Source: Ignavibacteriota bacterium (GTDB lineage Bacteria > Bacteroidota > Ignavibacteria > Kapaibacteriales > UBA2268). Taken from it: 64,000 nucleotides of DNA. The stretch spans positions 186,001 to 250,000 of the forward strand of contig JAHBUQ010000003.1 of assembly GCA_019637995.1 (NCBI GenBank), in the 5' to 3' direction. Made by a program: the position numbers and the translations under genes. Shown here piece by piece: positions 46,879-54,811 of the stretch; position 1 is the stretch's first letter; every line of letters starts with the position of its first letter. Below the pieces are notes generated by a model. The model saw nothing but the letters and a program-made list of their open reading frames with translations, made no database searches and was not told where the DNA came from.

Positions 46879-46959
46879 ATTTATATAAGTCCTTATGATA
46901 TACATAATAGACTTTCACATAATATTAATATTGTGCATAATATTAATTTTGCGCACAGT

Positions 46960-47310
46960 CTATTCTATTTCATGAAAATGAACTTCTTTACCATCTTTGT
47001 AAACCCCCTGAATTGGATATCTTGTCATAGTAAACTTCTTATTGTACAATAGTGTTACTTTTCTACCCTTGTTTTTCTCTAAAAAGCTTACAACAGCAAT
47101 GTAAGCAGGCGTATTATTAAAGAAGTAATTACTCACCTCTGCATCATAAAATTTTGAATTTTTAATAATACTATCCATTGCTTCAGGATTGTTTATTATT
47201 TTATTTAATAACTCAATCTTAGCATTACTATTATCGAATAAGTGGACATTTATTGCTTGGCATCCTCCAAGTAAAGCAATAAATATTATTACTACAGATT
47301 TCTTCACCAT
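46960..47310 (-). CDS. Truncated paralogue of the lipoprotein immunity candidate
   Basis: The 116-residue product has a lipobox (LLGGCQ) and is nearly identical to the first ~110 residues of the protein encoded at 47415-47903 (for example NVHLFDNSNAKIELLN and IINNPEAMDSIIKNSKFY). It stops at HEIE, where the longer copy continues for about 50 more residues. It looks like a duplicated, shortened immunity gene cut at the boundary of the MazF module. It may still be expressed. Confidence 0.65.
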   Translation of the reverse strand: MVKKSVVIIFIALLGGCQAINVHLFDNSNAKIELLNKIINNPEAMDSIIKNSKFYDAEVSNYFFNNTPAYIAVVSFLEKNKGRKVTLLYNKKFTMTRYPIQGVYKDGKEVHFHEIE

Positions 47311-47414
47311 TACCTCCTTGGCTTATTATTTAACAACCTTAACCAATTTACTCGTTTTTCAGCAAAGATTTCTCTGCTATTAGATGTGATAATAGCTCAA
47401 TAATAATATAATTA

Positions 47415-47903
47415 TTAGTACAATCTATCTAATTGCTCTTTTGTCCATTCTCTTAAGCCTATAAAACACCATTTAGTGTCACGAAACTCAAAACTAATCA
47501 TTAATACATTATCACCATCATCTACTAAATCTGATTCACCATCTTCATAAATAAATGAAATTTCGTGATAGTAAATATCTTTTCCATTTTCATAAACATT
47601 TTCAACCGGATATTCTGTGATTGTAAACTTCTTGTTATATAATAAACTTCCTTTTTTTCTTTGATTTTTCTTTAAAAATTCTACGACGTTGTTGTAGTTT
47701 GAAGTATTCTTAAAAAAATAATCACTTAAAACAGCATGGTAAAATTTTGAATTTTTAATAATACTATCCATTGCTTCAGGATTGTTAATTATTGTATTAA
47801 ATAACTCAATCTTAGCATTACTACTGTCAAATAAGTGAACATTTATTGCTTGACATCCTCCAAGCAAAAGAACAATTAAAGTTAATACAGACTTTTTCAT
47901 CAT
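47415..47903 (-). CDS. Lipoprotein, immunity candidate for the metallopeptidase Rhs tip
   Basis: The 162-residue lipoprotein (LLLGGCQAINV, Cys near residue 17) follows the Rhs gene with the HExxH tip by 24 bp. The mature domain has several acidic stretches and a C-terminal LREWTKEQLDRLY. A shortened copy lies just downstream. Position, export and duplication suggest an immunity protein held in the periplasm. I do not recognise the fold. Confidence 0.6.
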   Translation of the reverse strand: MMKKSVLTLIVLLLGGCQAINVHLFDSSNAKIELFNTIINNPEAMDSIIKNSKFYHAVLSDYFFKNTSNYNNVVEFLKKNQRKKGSLLYNKKFTITEYPVENVYENGKDIYYHEISFIYEDGESDLVDDGDNVLMISFEFRDTKWCFIGLREWTKEQLDRLY

Positions 47904-47927
47904 AACCTCAAAAATTACTAAACTCCA

Positions 47928-49232
47928 TTAAGGATAAATAGATCTTGGCTTATTACTTAAAAATCGTAACCAATTTACGCGTCTTTCAGCAAAAATTTCT
48001 TTAGCTACATCTCCGATTATACCGCTATGATCATACAATTCTCTCCCATAATTTAGTAAATCCAGTTCGTGTGCAACTTCATGTGCAAAGGTGTCCCACA
48101 CTTGAAGACGTGAGCCACGACCAAATTCATTAGTATACCTATAATCCTTATCACCACCATCCTTAAACACTTCTTTTGCTAATCTAAAAGTTGCAGAATT
48201 GTCCCCATGTGATGTGTGTAAGCCTGCTAAATGAGTAAAATTCTTACCATTTTCTGAATTATGGAATTTAGCAATTTTTGCTCCACTCTCAATAATTATA
48301 TTATAATTTCCCCCCATCATTGGGTCAAAATAGGAAATGTCAGCACTCAGAATTTTCATTGCAGATGCTTTTAGATTATTCATATATCCATCCATAGTTT
48401 CTTTTATTTTAAATAAATGTTTACCATCAGACTTATCTACTGCTATTGATACCGGCATATTTAATACTTTTTTATCAACAGTAATTTGTAAAGTATAATT
48501 AAAGAATACACCTGCGGGTTTTCCATCAAATCCCATACTTATTGAAACACCATTAAAGGAGTAGGATGCACTTGCTGTTCTAGCACTAATATAAATAAGT
48601 TTATCAACTTCATCTCTACGTCCATCAGGTATAGCAGATGGCGAATAAACACTTGAGCTCTTTATAGCAGAAATAAATGCTGCATAAATAAGGTTACCAA
48701 TAATTAAATCGTTAAGTGTAATCATATGTTGCAACTCCTCTCGTTCTTTCTCCTTCTCGGGTGCCAGTCCAGTCGGATCTCGATAAGTGAGAGGTGAGTT
48801 GAAGGCATAGTGGTATGGAGTTTGAGCAGGGAAGGCACTCCACAGCAGGTCAGGCGTGGTGAAGCGACCAGTTTCATTATCGTACATACGGAAACCCATC
48901 ATCTGCAAATCCGATTCTGCATCATACGTACTGCCATTGAAGTTGTCACGATTCATAGTGCCTGCTGAAGTCCACAAAGTATCACCAAATGGTTTGTAAT
49001 CAAAGTGTAAAGTATCAAAAGCCGTGCCATTCTGACGTACCACAAGACGAACAGAGCCGTTATTATCCGTAAAAGCCACCTCTTTTGTCCCGTCGTGATG
49101 GTACAGCAGTTCACCACCTGCCCGGTAGCGATAAGCCCCAAGATATACTTTTCTCTCCGGTCCCATTCCAACTTCCGCCGTCGTCTGAAAGCCCTTGTAT
49201 TGCACAATTTCCTCTCCAAATGCACCGGTCAT
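47928..49232 (-). CDS. Rhs core fragment B with a C-terminal HExxH metallopeptidase tip
   Basis: The first ~160 residues are Rhs core (MTGAFGEEIVQYKGFQT ... ETGRFTTPDLLW) up to the junction TYRDPTGLAPEKEKEREEL. The tip (about residues 165-434) ends in an HExxH site, TFAHEVAHELDLLNYGRELY at about 380-400, with a downstream EIFAERRVN that could give a third zinc ligand. This architecture matches Rhs-type polymorphic toxins with a zincin-like tip. The frame is open only to a stop about 55 bp upstream, so the large N-terminal Rhs shell is missing. The tip is intact. Confidence 0.72.
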   Translation of the reverse strand: MTGAFGEEIVQYKGFQTTAEVGMGPERKVYLGAYRYRAGGELLYHHDGTKEVAFTDNNGSVRLVVRQNGTAFDTLHFDYKPFGDTLWTSAGTMNRDNFNGSTYDAESDLQMMGFRMYDNETGRFTTPDLLWSAFPAQTPYHYAFNSPLTYRDPTGLAPEKEKEREELQHMITLNDLIIGNLIYAAFISAIKSSSVYSPSAIPDGRRDEVDKLIYISARTASASYSFNGVSISMGFDGKPAGVFFNYTLQITVDKKVLNMPVSIAVDKSDGKHLFKIKETMDGYMNNLKASAMKILSADISYFDPMMGGNYNIIIESGAKIAKFHNSENGKNFTHLAGLHTSHGDNSATFRLAKEVFKDGGDKDYRYTNEFGRGSRLQVWDTFAHEVAHELDLLNYGRELYDHSGIIGDVAKEIFAERRVNWLRFLSNKPRSIYP

Positions 49233-49293
49233 ATAATACTCCCAAAGATGAGCAAGTGTATCAGAAATATATAGAATAACATGATCTTAAATC

Positions 49294-49875
49294 CTATTTA
49301 CATGCTTCAGGAAAATATTTTTCATAATATAGCATACCTTCTTTAGCTAAATCAGAGCTATCTCTTAAATAGTAATTTTTTAGTTTGTTATGTCTTACCT
49401 TAACATTTAATATTACTGCATCTAATGCAAAACTATCTTTCTTCAACATAATATCTAATGCTAAAGAATCATTTTCTTCTTTGAAAATATCTTTACGATT
49501 AACAAGACATCCTTTTAGTTCGATAGCAGTGGAATCATCCTTTTTAAAAAAAAACGAAAAACTTGTTCTTGTAAAATAGTGCTCAGGTTTTAGTTTTTCA
49601 TTATATGAATAAGTTCTTGATTCTAATAATTCAAATTTACATGACATATCTTTAACAATAAATTCTAATGTTTTGTTAGCATATTTTGATGTATCAAAAT
49701 CTTGATAATACTTATATCCTTCCCATACCTCATAATAAAAATCAGGTGTTAAACAGTCATTGCGTAAATTTCCAGAATAATTGTTTATTAATATCATTGG
49801 TTGCATATTTCCTGAGTGTGAATTCAAATTGACCATCAGAAATATCAAAATTGCGGATATAACTATTATTTTCAT
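49294..49875 (-). CDS. Exported protein, orphan immunity-like
   Basis: The 193-residue protein has a signal peptide (ending LNSHSG) and an otherwise unfamiliar mature part with several Tyr and acidic clusters. Its stop lies just before the beginning of Rhs core fragment B, the same arrangement as the immunity-like gene at 44554-45108 and fragment D. The toxin that would match it is not present. An unrelated secreted protein cannot be excluded. Confidence 0.5.
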   Translation of the reverse strand: MKIIVISAILIFLMVNLNSHSGNMQPMILINNYSGNLRNDCLTPDFYYEVWEGYKYYQDFDTSKYANKTLEFIVKDMSCKFELLESRTYSYNEKLKPEHYFTRTSFSFFFKKDDSTAIELKGCLVNRKDIFKEENDSLALDIMLKKDSFALDAVILNVKVRHNKLKNYYLRDSSDLAKEGMLYYEKYFPEACK

Positions 49876-49913
49876 ACAACTTTATAATTCTTTCATTTAA
49901 AATAAAAAGTTAG

Positions 49914-50117
49914 CTATACAGCTAATTCTTCAATATACTTTCTGAGCTTAGCAGTTCGCCTCTTGATAGTACTTAAGGAACTTTGTTTAGTTATTGCCTC
50001 GTCAACTGAATCAAGCAGAAGTTCTAATTTCAGTTTTTCTTTAGCAATTAAATATTTTGCTTTAAGTACAGGGTCTTGCAACCTTTCATCTCGATATTTT
50101 TCATATTGAGTTATCAC
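49914..50117 (-). CDS. Short HigA-like antitoxin lacking a clear HTH
   Basis: The 67-residue product resembles the N-terminal arm of HigA-type antitoxins (YEKYRDERLQDPVLKAKY) but the region where an HTH would follow is replaced by a short basic helix (STIKRRTAKLRKYIEEL). It lies 36 bp after a Gp49-like toxin gene, in the usual HigB-HigA order. It may neutralise without binding DNA, or be a truncated copy. Family assignment is tentative. Confidence 0.5.
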   Translation of the reverse strand: MITQYEKYRDERLQDPVLKAKYLIAKEKLKLELLLDSVDEAITKQSSLSTIKRRTAKLRKYIEELAV

Positions 50118-50152
50118 ATTTATTCCTCCTTTGATAAATGATACTTTTTCAA

Positions 50153-50479
50153 TTAGCTCGCCTTTTCAATTTCATTGATTGGTGTTCTCTGCGTTTTCTT
50201 GATAAATCCATTTGTAAAATATATTTTCTTTCCTTTAACAAAAAAATATAAACACCGAGAAATTCTATTAAAGTGTTTTACTCTTAACTCGAAAATTCCA
50301 TCTTTCAAACTTTTCGATAATTTTTCGGGTATTCTATTATTATTATTCAGCATTTCTATCAAAATATCAATTGATGCATAAACTTCAACTTCTTCATCAT
50401 CATTGAGAATCTCAAGGAATTGTTTAAAGGGATATTTCCCTTCATACTCAACATATTCTGCACTATACTTATCACTCAC
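50153..50479 (-). CDS. Gp49/HigB-like RelE-superfamily toxin
   Basis: The 108-residue protein has the family features GIFELRVKHFNRISRCLYFF and a late KKIYFTNGFIKKTQRTP, typical of Gp49-like (HigB-type) mRNA interferases. It precedes a short antitoxin-like gene. It lies between Rhs fragment A and the orphan immunity-like gene. Length is normal. Confidence 0.85.
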   Translation of the reverse strand: MSDKYSAEYVEYEGKYPFKQFLEILNDDEEVEVYASIDILIEMLNNNNRIPEKLSKSLKDGIFELRVKHFNRISRCLYFFVKGKKIYFTNGFIKKTQRTPINEIEKAS

Positions 50480-50569
50480 TGATATTCACATTTTATAATA
50501 ATAATCATTACAAATAAACGCTTCATAATTTGTAAAATTTTATTTACAAACCACTTTAATTTGATATCT

Positions 50570-50902
50570 TCAAAAGTAAACGGCTAAGCCGCTTGGGTCT
50601 CTGTAGGTCAGGGGTGAGTTATACGCATAGTGGCGAAATAATTGACAATGGATAATTGAAAATGAGCTTCGCAGGTCTCCACTTCGTTCCGGCTGACAAT
50701 TATTTGATATGATAAGCACTATATTTTTATCTGGTTTCATTGTCAATTTTCAATTTTCAATTTTATTAGTGCTACCGTCGAAGTTATCACGGTTCATAGT
50801 GCCTGCTGAAGTCCACAAAGTATCACCAAATGGTTTATAATCGTAGTCCACCGGATTTCTGCTTACCGACATGTTCGGTGACGGTTCGATAATTAAAGCC
50901 AT
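50570..50902 (-). pseudogene. Rhs core fragment A, interrupted by a palindromic element
   Basis: A 50-codon frame from an ATG at 50902 reads into VDYDYKPFGDTLWTSAGTMN and stops inside a palindromic insertion. After the insertion the Rhs junction resumes as HYAYNSPLTYRDPSGLAVYF and stops at once. The core between DGS and HYAYN is missing. It is the most 5' Rhs piece on this strand. It is non-functional as a gene. Confidence 0.78.
50630..50765. repeat. Palindromic insertion in Rhs fragment A
   Basis: ATTGACAATGGATAATTGAA and TTTCAATTTTCAATTTTATT-type ends form a long imperfect inverted repeat around TTTGATATGATAAGCAC. It matches the insertion in fragment C in ends and centre, with an extra ~30 bp near GCTTCGCAGGTCTCC. 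Confidence 0.75.
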
Positions 50903-51698
50903 CTCACTTATCTACGAATTCTCAATAAATGATTTACAAAATTATCTAAATTAATCCAATTAAGCAAGAAAATAATTATAATATTAAGCAAACTGAAACA
51001 TTAATCGTTTATTCGCTACTGATTAACTATTCATCAAGTAAATACCTGCGTTTCAAACAGTTCTTGCTTGCAATTGATTTGTATTCTGATGACAGGTAAT
51101 TATCAAATATCCTTCTAAAACCGCAATAGAATGGATTTTGGAAGTCATTATTTTAAGTAGCTTGACAAAATTATCCGAATGCTTTCTCCAGTGCAGGTCT
51201 TGAGCAGTATATTAATCAAGGTACTATTAAACTATTAAAATAATATTTATTCACCCACAATGACTTCTTCGTATATTATTCAACATCATACAGATAATTT
51301 CAAAAATTGTTGGAAATATATATAGTAACGTAACATTAATTAAAAAAAGTTTTTTTTATTTAATTAAATATTGTTAACTTACAATCGGCGACTGCACAAA
51401 TTTAAAAAAAATTCCTGAGGTGGCTTATGACATAACAAACCGCTTGAATTGCACCCCGAAATGATGCGATGATATCCTCTTGCTTTTATGGCTTCCTGCC
51501 GAAAAGTTGCGTATTTGTTCTTTATTTAACCAGCGTCTGGCAGAAAAGTATTCAGTTTCAAAATAATACAGCTAAATGTCACACTGAGTCCTTCGACTTC
51601 GCTCAGGATAAACTTAGTCGAAGTGTGCTATTACATCAATTTAGAAGCATAATGAACACATTTCGACTTCGCTCAATGTGACACGACTCGCTCTATGT
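50903..51698. other. Gene-free region between the Rhs graveyard and the 83-bp array
   Basis: No convincing coding frame is seen. The right part (51588-51698) has irregular copies of the TTCGACTTCGCTCA-type element. The rest is AT-rich with no recognisable feature. Confidence 0.6.
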
Positions 51699-52113
51699 GA
51701 CACTGGGTTGTTGTTATGATATGTTTTGTCAGTCTGAGCGTAGTCGAAGACTAAAGAGTACATTTCGACTTCGCTCAATGTGACACTGGGTTGTTGTTAT
51801 GATATGTTTTGTCAGTCTGAGCGTAGTCGAAGACTAAAGAGTACATTTCGACTTCGCTCAATGTGACACTGGGTTGTTGTTATGATATGTTTTGTCAGTC
51901 TGAGCGTAGTCGAAGACTAAAGAGTACATTTCGACTTCGCTCAATGTGACACTGGGTTGTTGTTATGATATGTTTTGTCAGTCTGAGCGTAGTCGAAGAC
52001 TAAAGAGTACATTTCGACTTCGCTCAATGTGACACTGGGTTGTTGTTATGATATGTTTTGTCAGTCTGAGCGTAGTCGAAGACTAAAGAGTACATTTCGA
52101 CTTCGCTCAATGT
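51699..52113. repeat. 83-bp tandem repeat array, five complete units
   Basis: Units starting GACACTGGGTTGTTGTTATG begin at 51699, 51782, 51865, 51948 and 52031, and are essentially identical. Each contains GTCTGAGCGTAGTCGAAGAC and, 14 bases later, TTCGACTTCGCTCAATGTGA, which are near-complementary and could form a hairpin. The array ends about 70 bp before the first of five tandem propeller genes. Confidence 0.97.
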
Positions 52114-52183
52114 GACAAAAAACAATTTAATTTTACTTTTCTGCCAGACACAAACTAATTTTCAAAATTAAAGGAGTCTTTTT

Positions 52184-53485
52184 ATGAATTTTACAAACAG
52201 AATTTTTAACATCAGAATAGCATTATTTGCAGTTCTGTTAATCGTGGCGGGGTATTTATCGCCGCCTGCAAATGCCGAGGAGGATGAATGGAAATTTTTC
52301 CTCAATGACAGACCCGAGTTATGGGATGGCTACCTCGCTAGTTGCTTCATCGAAGATGGTGAGTATATGTGGGTTGGTACTAACCGCCAATTGGTATTCA
52401 AAATCTTTAAGGAAACATTGGAAGCTGTTGATACTCTAAATTTTTCTGCGGCTGATATGGCTTATGACAGAGAAGGGAATATCTGGATGGTTGGCTCAGG
52501 TCTTAAAAAATTAGTTGGTGACACTCTAATTGGCTGGGACCAAAACAACTATCAGGAAATAGGTTTACCGGGACCATCTATCCATCATATTAGTGTTGAC
52601 AGTACCGGAATTTTTTGGCTTGGATTTGACGGTGAAGGATTAGTACGATTTGATGGTGAATCATGTATTTTATATGATGAAACTAATGCTCCATTTAAAA
52701 GAGTACATCCTTTTCAGGTTGCAATTAATTCAATAGCAGTTGACAAAAATAATAATGTGTGGGTTACAGCCGCAGGTGTATCAGGTGTAATAAAATATGA
52801 TCATCAGAATTGGACTGTATATGATAGTACGAATACTTCATTAAGAGCATATTATTATGGTATTATTGTAATTGACAAAAAAAACCATATCTGGGCTGGC
52901 TCTACAATAGGTCTTTACAAATATGACGGTACTGATTGGTATCTTTATAATGATGACAATTCTCAAATTAAAGGTATTGTTGACAAAATGGCTTTCGATA
53001 ATGACAATAATCTTTGGTGTTCTACAAATAATCACATTGGTTTAGTCAATTATGATGGTATTAAATGGAGGGTATTTAATCAGTCAAATTCTCCGATTCA
53101 TGGTAATCGAATTTTTAGAATTTATATTGACAATAAGCAGAATGTTTGGTTAGCAGTTACACATGAAGTAATAAATGGAGAAGTATGGAAACAAAGAGGT
53201 GTAAATATTTACAGAAAGGGAGGAGTGATGCTGAATATTAATGACGGAGTCAGATATAATCCACACGTCAACATTTTTCCAAATCCTGTTAGTGATTTTC
53301 TTACAATTAATTCTGAAGTTGAATACAATACTTATGAAATAATTGATTTGAGAGGTGTTTCAGTAGTTTCCGGCTCATTCAATTCTGATTATTCAATTAA
53401 TGTCAGTTCATTGGTATCAGGTACTTACTGCCTGAGATTAATAAACGGACAAAGTTTTAATACAGTATTTTTTATAAAAAATTAA
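52184..53485 (+). CDS. T9SS-secreted propeller protein, tandem copy 1
   Basis: The 433-residue protein has a Sec signal (ending PPANA) and a beta-propeller built from repeats of the form VDKNNNVWV...G(V/L)IKYD...W, as in the Reg_prop/two-component-propeller families. A C-terminal T9SS sorting domain starts NIFPNPVSDFLTI and ends NTVFFIKN. An AAAGGAG site 9 bases before the ATG is strong for an FCB bacterium. Copy 1 has the body variants SIHHIS and RVHPFQV and the segment YNDDNSQI. It lies just after the 83-bp array, which may carry or modulate its promoter. Function unknown; a surface sensor or binding protein is plausible. Confidence 0.9.
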   Translation: MNFTNRIFNIRIALFAVLLIVAGYLSPPANAEEDEWKFFLNDRPELWDGYLASCFIEDGEYMWVGTNRQLVFKIFKETLEAVDTLNFSAADMAYDREGNIWMVGSGLKKLVGDTLIGWDQNNYQEIGLPGPSIHHISVDSTGIFWLGFDGEGLVRFDGESCILYDETNAPFKRVHPFQVAINSIAVDKNNNVWVTAAGVSGVIKYDHQNWTVYDSTNTSLRAYYYGIIVIDKKNHIWAGSTIGLYKYDGTDWYLYNDDNSQIKGIVDKMAFDNDNNLWCSTNNHIGLVNYDGIKWRVFNQSNSPIHGNRIFRIYIDNKQNVWLAVTHEVINGEVWKQRGVNIYRKGGVMLNINDGVRYNPHVNIFPNPVSDFLTINSEVEYNTYEIIDLRGVSVVSGSFNSDYSINVSSLVSGTYCLRLINGQSFNTVFFIKN

Positions 53486-53497
53486 AGGAGTCTTTTT

Positions 53498-54799
53498 ATG
53501 AATTTTACAAACAGAATTTTTAACATCAGAATAGCATTATTTGCAGTTCTGTTAATCGTGGCGGGGTATTTATCGCCGCCTGCAAATGCCGAGGAGGATG
53601 AATGGAAATTTTTCCTCAATGACAGACCCGGATTATGGGATGGATATCAAGTTAGGTGCTTCATCGAAGATGGTGAGTATATGTGGGTTGGTACTAACCG
53701 CCAATTGGTATTCAAAATCTTTAAGGAAACATTGGAAGCAGTTGATACTCTAAATTTTTCTGCGGCTAATATGGCTTATGACAGAGAAGGGAATATCTGG
53801 ATGGTTGGTTCAGGTCTAAAAAAATTAGTTGGCGATACATTAATTGGATGGGACCAAAATAACTATAAGGAAATAGGTTTACCGGGACCATATCCCAGTT
53901 ATATAAGTGTAGACAGTACCGGAATTTTTTGGCTTGGATTTAACGGAGAAGGATTAGTACGATTTGATGGTGAATCATGTATTGTATATGATGATACGAA
54001 TGCACCTTTTAAAAAACATCATCTTGGAGGAGTAATTATATATTCAATTGTAGTTGATAAAAATAATAACATTTGGGTAACTACTGCATTGGTAAACGGT
54101 ATTATGAAATTCGACCATAAAGAATGGACTGTTTATGATAGTACTAACACAGTTATAAAAAACGTTCCTTTCAAAGGCTTAGAGATTGATAAAAATAACA
54201 ACATTTGGGCTGGCTCTACAATAGGTCTTTACAAATATGACGGTACTGATTGGTATCTTTATAATGATGACAATTCTCAAATTAATGGTCTTGTTGACAA
54301 AATCGCTTTCGATAATGACAATAATCTTTGGTTTTCTACAAATAATCATATTGGTCTAGTCAATTATGATGGTATTAACTGGAGGGTATTTAATCAGTCA
54401 AATTCTCCGATTCATGGTAATCGAATTTTTAGAATTTATATTGATAAAAAGCAGAATGTTTGGTTCCAAGTTACTCATGATCCCGAATCAGGAGAAGTCT
54501 GGAAAGGTCAAGGTGTAAATATTTACAGAAAAGGTGGAGTAATACTAAATATTGATGAAAGAATTAAAGGTATTTATCAGGTTAACACTTTTCCAAATCC
54601 GGTTTATGATTTTCTTACAATTAATTCTGAAGTTGAATACAATACTTATGAAATAATTGATTTGAGAGGTGTTTCTGTAGTTTCCGGCTCATTCAATTCT
54701 GATTATTCAATTAATGTCAGTTCATTGGTATCAGGTACTTACTGCCTGAGATTAATAAACGGACAAAGTTTTAATACAGTATTTTTTATAAAAAATTAA
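53498..54799 (+). CDS. T9SS-secreted propeller protein, tandem copy 2
   Basis: Same length, signal, propeller and sorting domain as copy 1, starting exactly 1314 bp later with the same AAAGGAG site and 12-bp gap. Its N-terminal variant is GLWDGYQVR. The middle has the alternative cassette PYPSYIS, KKHHLGG and NVPFKGLEI in place of the copy 1 sequence, while the segment YNDDNSQI and the sorting domain follow the copy 1 type. This points to segment exchange between copies. The five genes are probably one transcript. Confidence 0.9.
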   Translation: MNFTNRIFNIRIALFAVLLIVAGYLSPPANAEEDEWKFFLNDRPGLWDGYQVRCFIEDGEYMWVGTNRQLVFKIFKETLEAVDTLNFSAANMAYDREGNIWMVGSGLKKLVGDTLIGWDQNNYKEIGLPGPYPSYISVDSTGIFWLGFNGEGLVRFDGESCIVYDDTNAPFKKHHLGGVIIYSIVVDKNNNIWVTTALVNGIMKFDHKEWTVYDSTNTVIKNVPFKGLEIDKNNNIWAGSTIGLYKYDGTDWYLYNDDNSQINGLVDKIAFDNDNNLWFSTNNHIGLVNYDGINWRVFNQSNSPIHGNRIFRIYIDKKQNVWFQVTHDPESGEVWKGQGVNIYRKGGVILNIDERIKGIYQVNTFPNPVYDFLTINSEVEYNTYEIIDLRGVSVVSGSFNSDYSINVSSLVSGTYCLRLINGQSFNTVFFIKN

Positions 54800-54811
54800 A
54801 GGAGTCTTTTT

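Noticed and set aside
50903..51698. Additional Rhs shell sequence upstream of fragment A
   Set aside because: I translated short stretches and found no YD-repeat or Rhs-like residues; the region appears non-coding.
51699..52113. Possible CRISPR array
   Set aside because: The 83-bp units are contiguous and identical with no unique spacers, and no cas genes are present.
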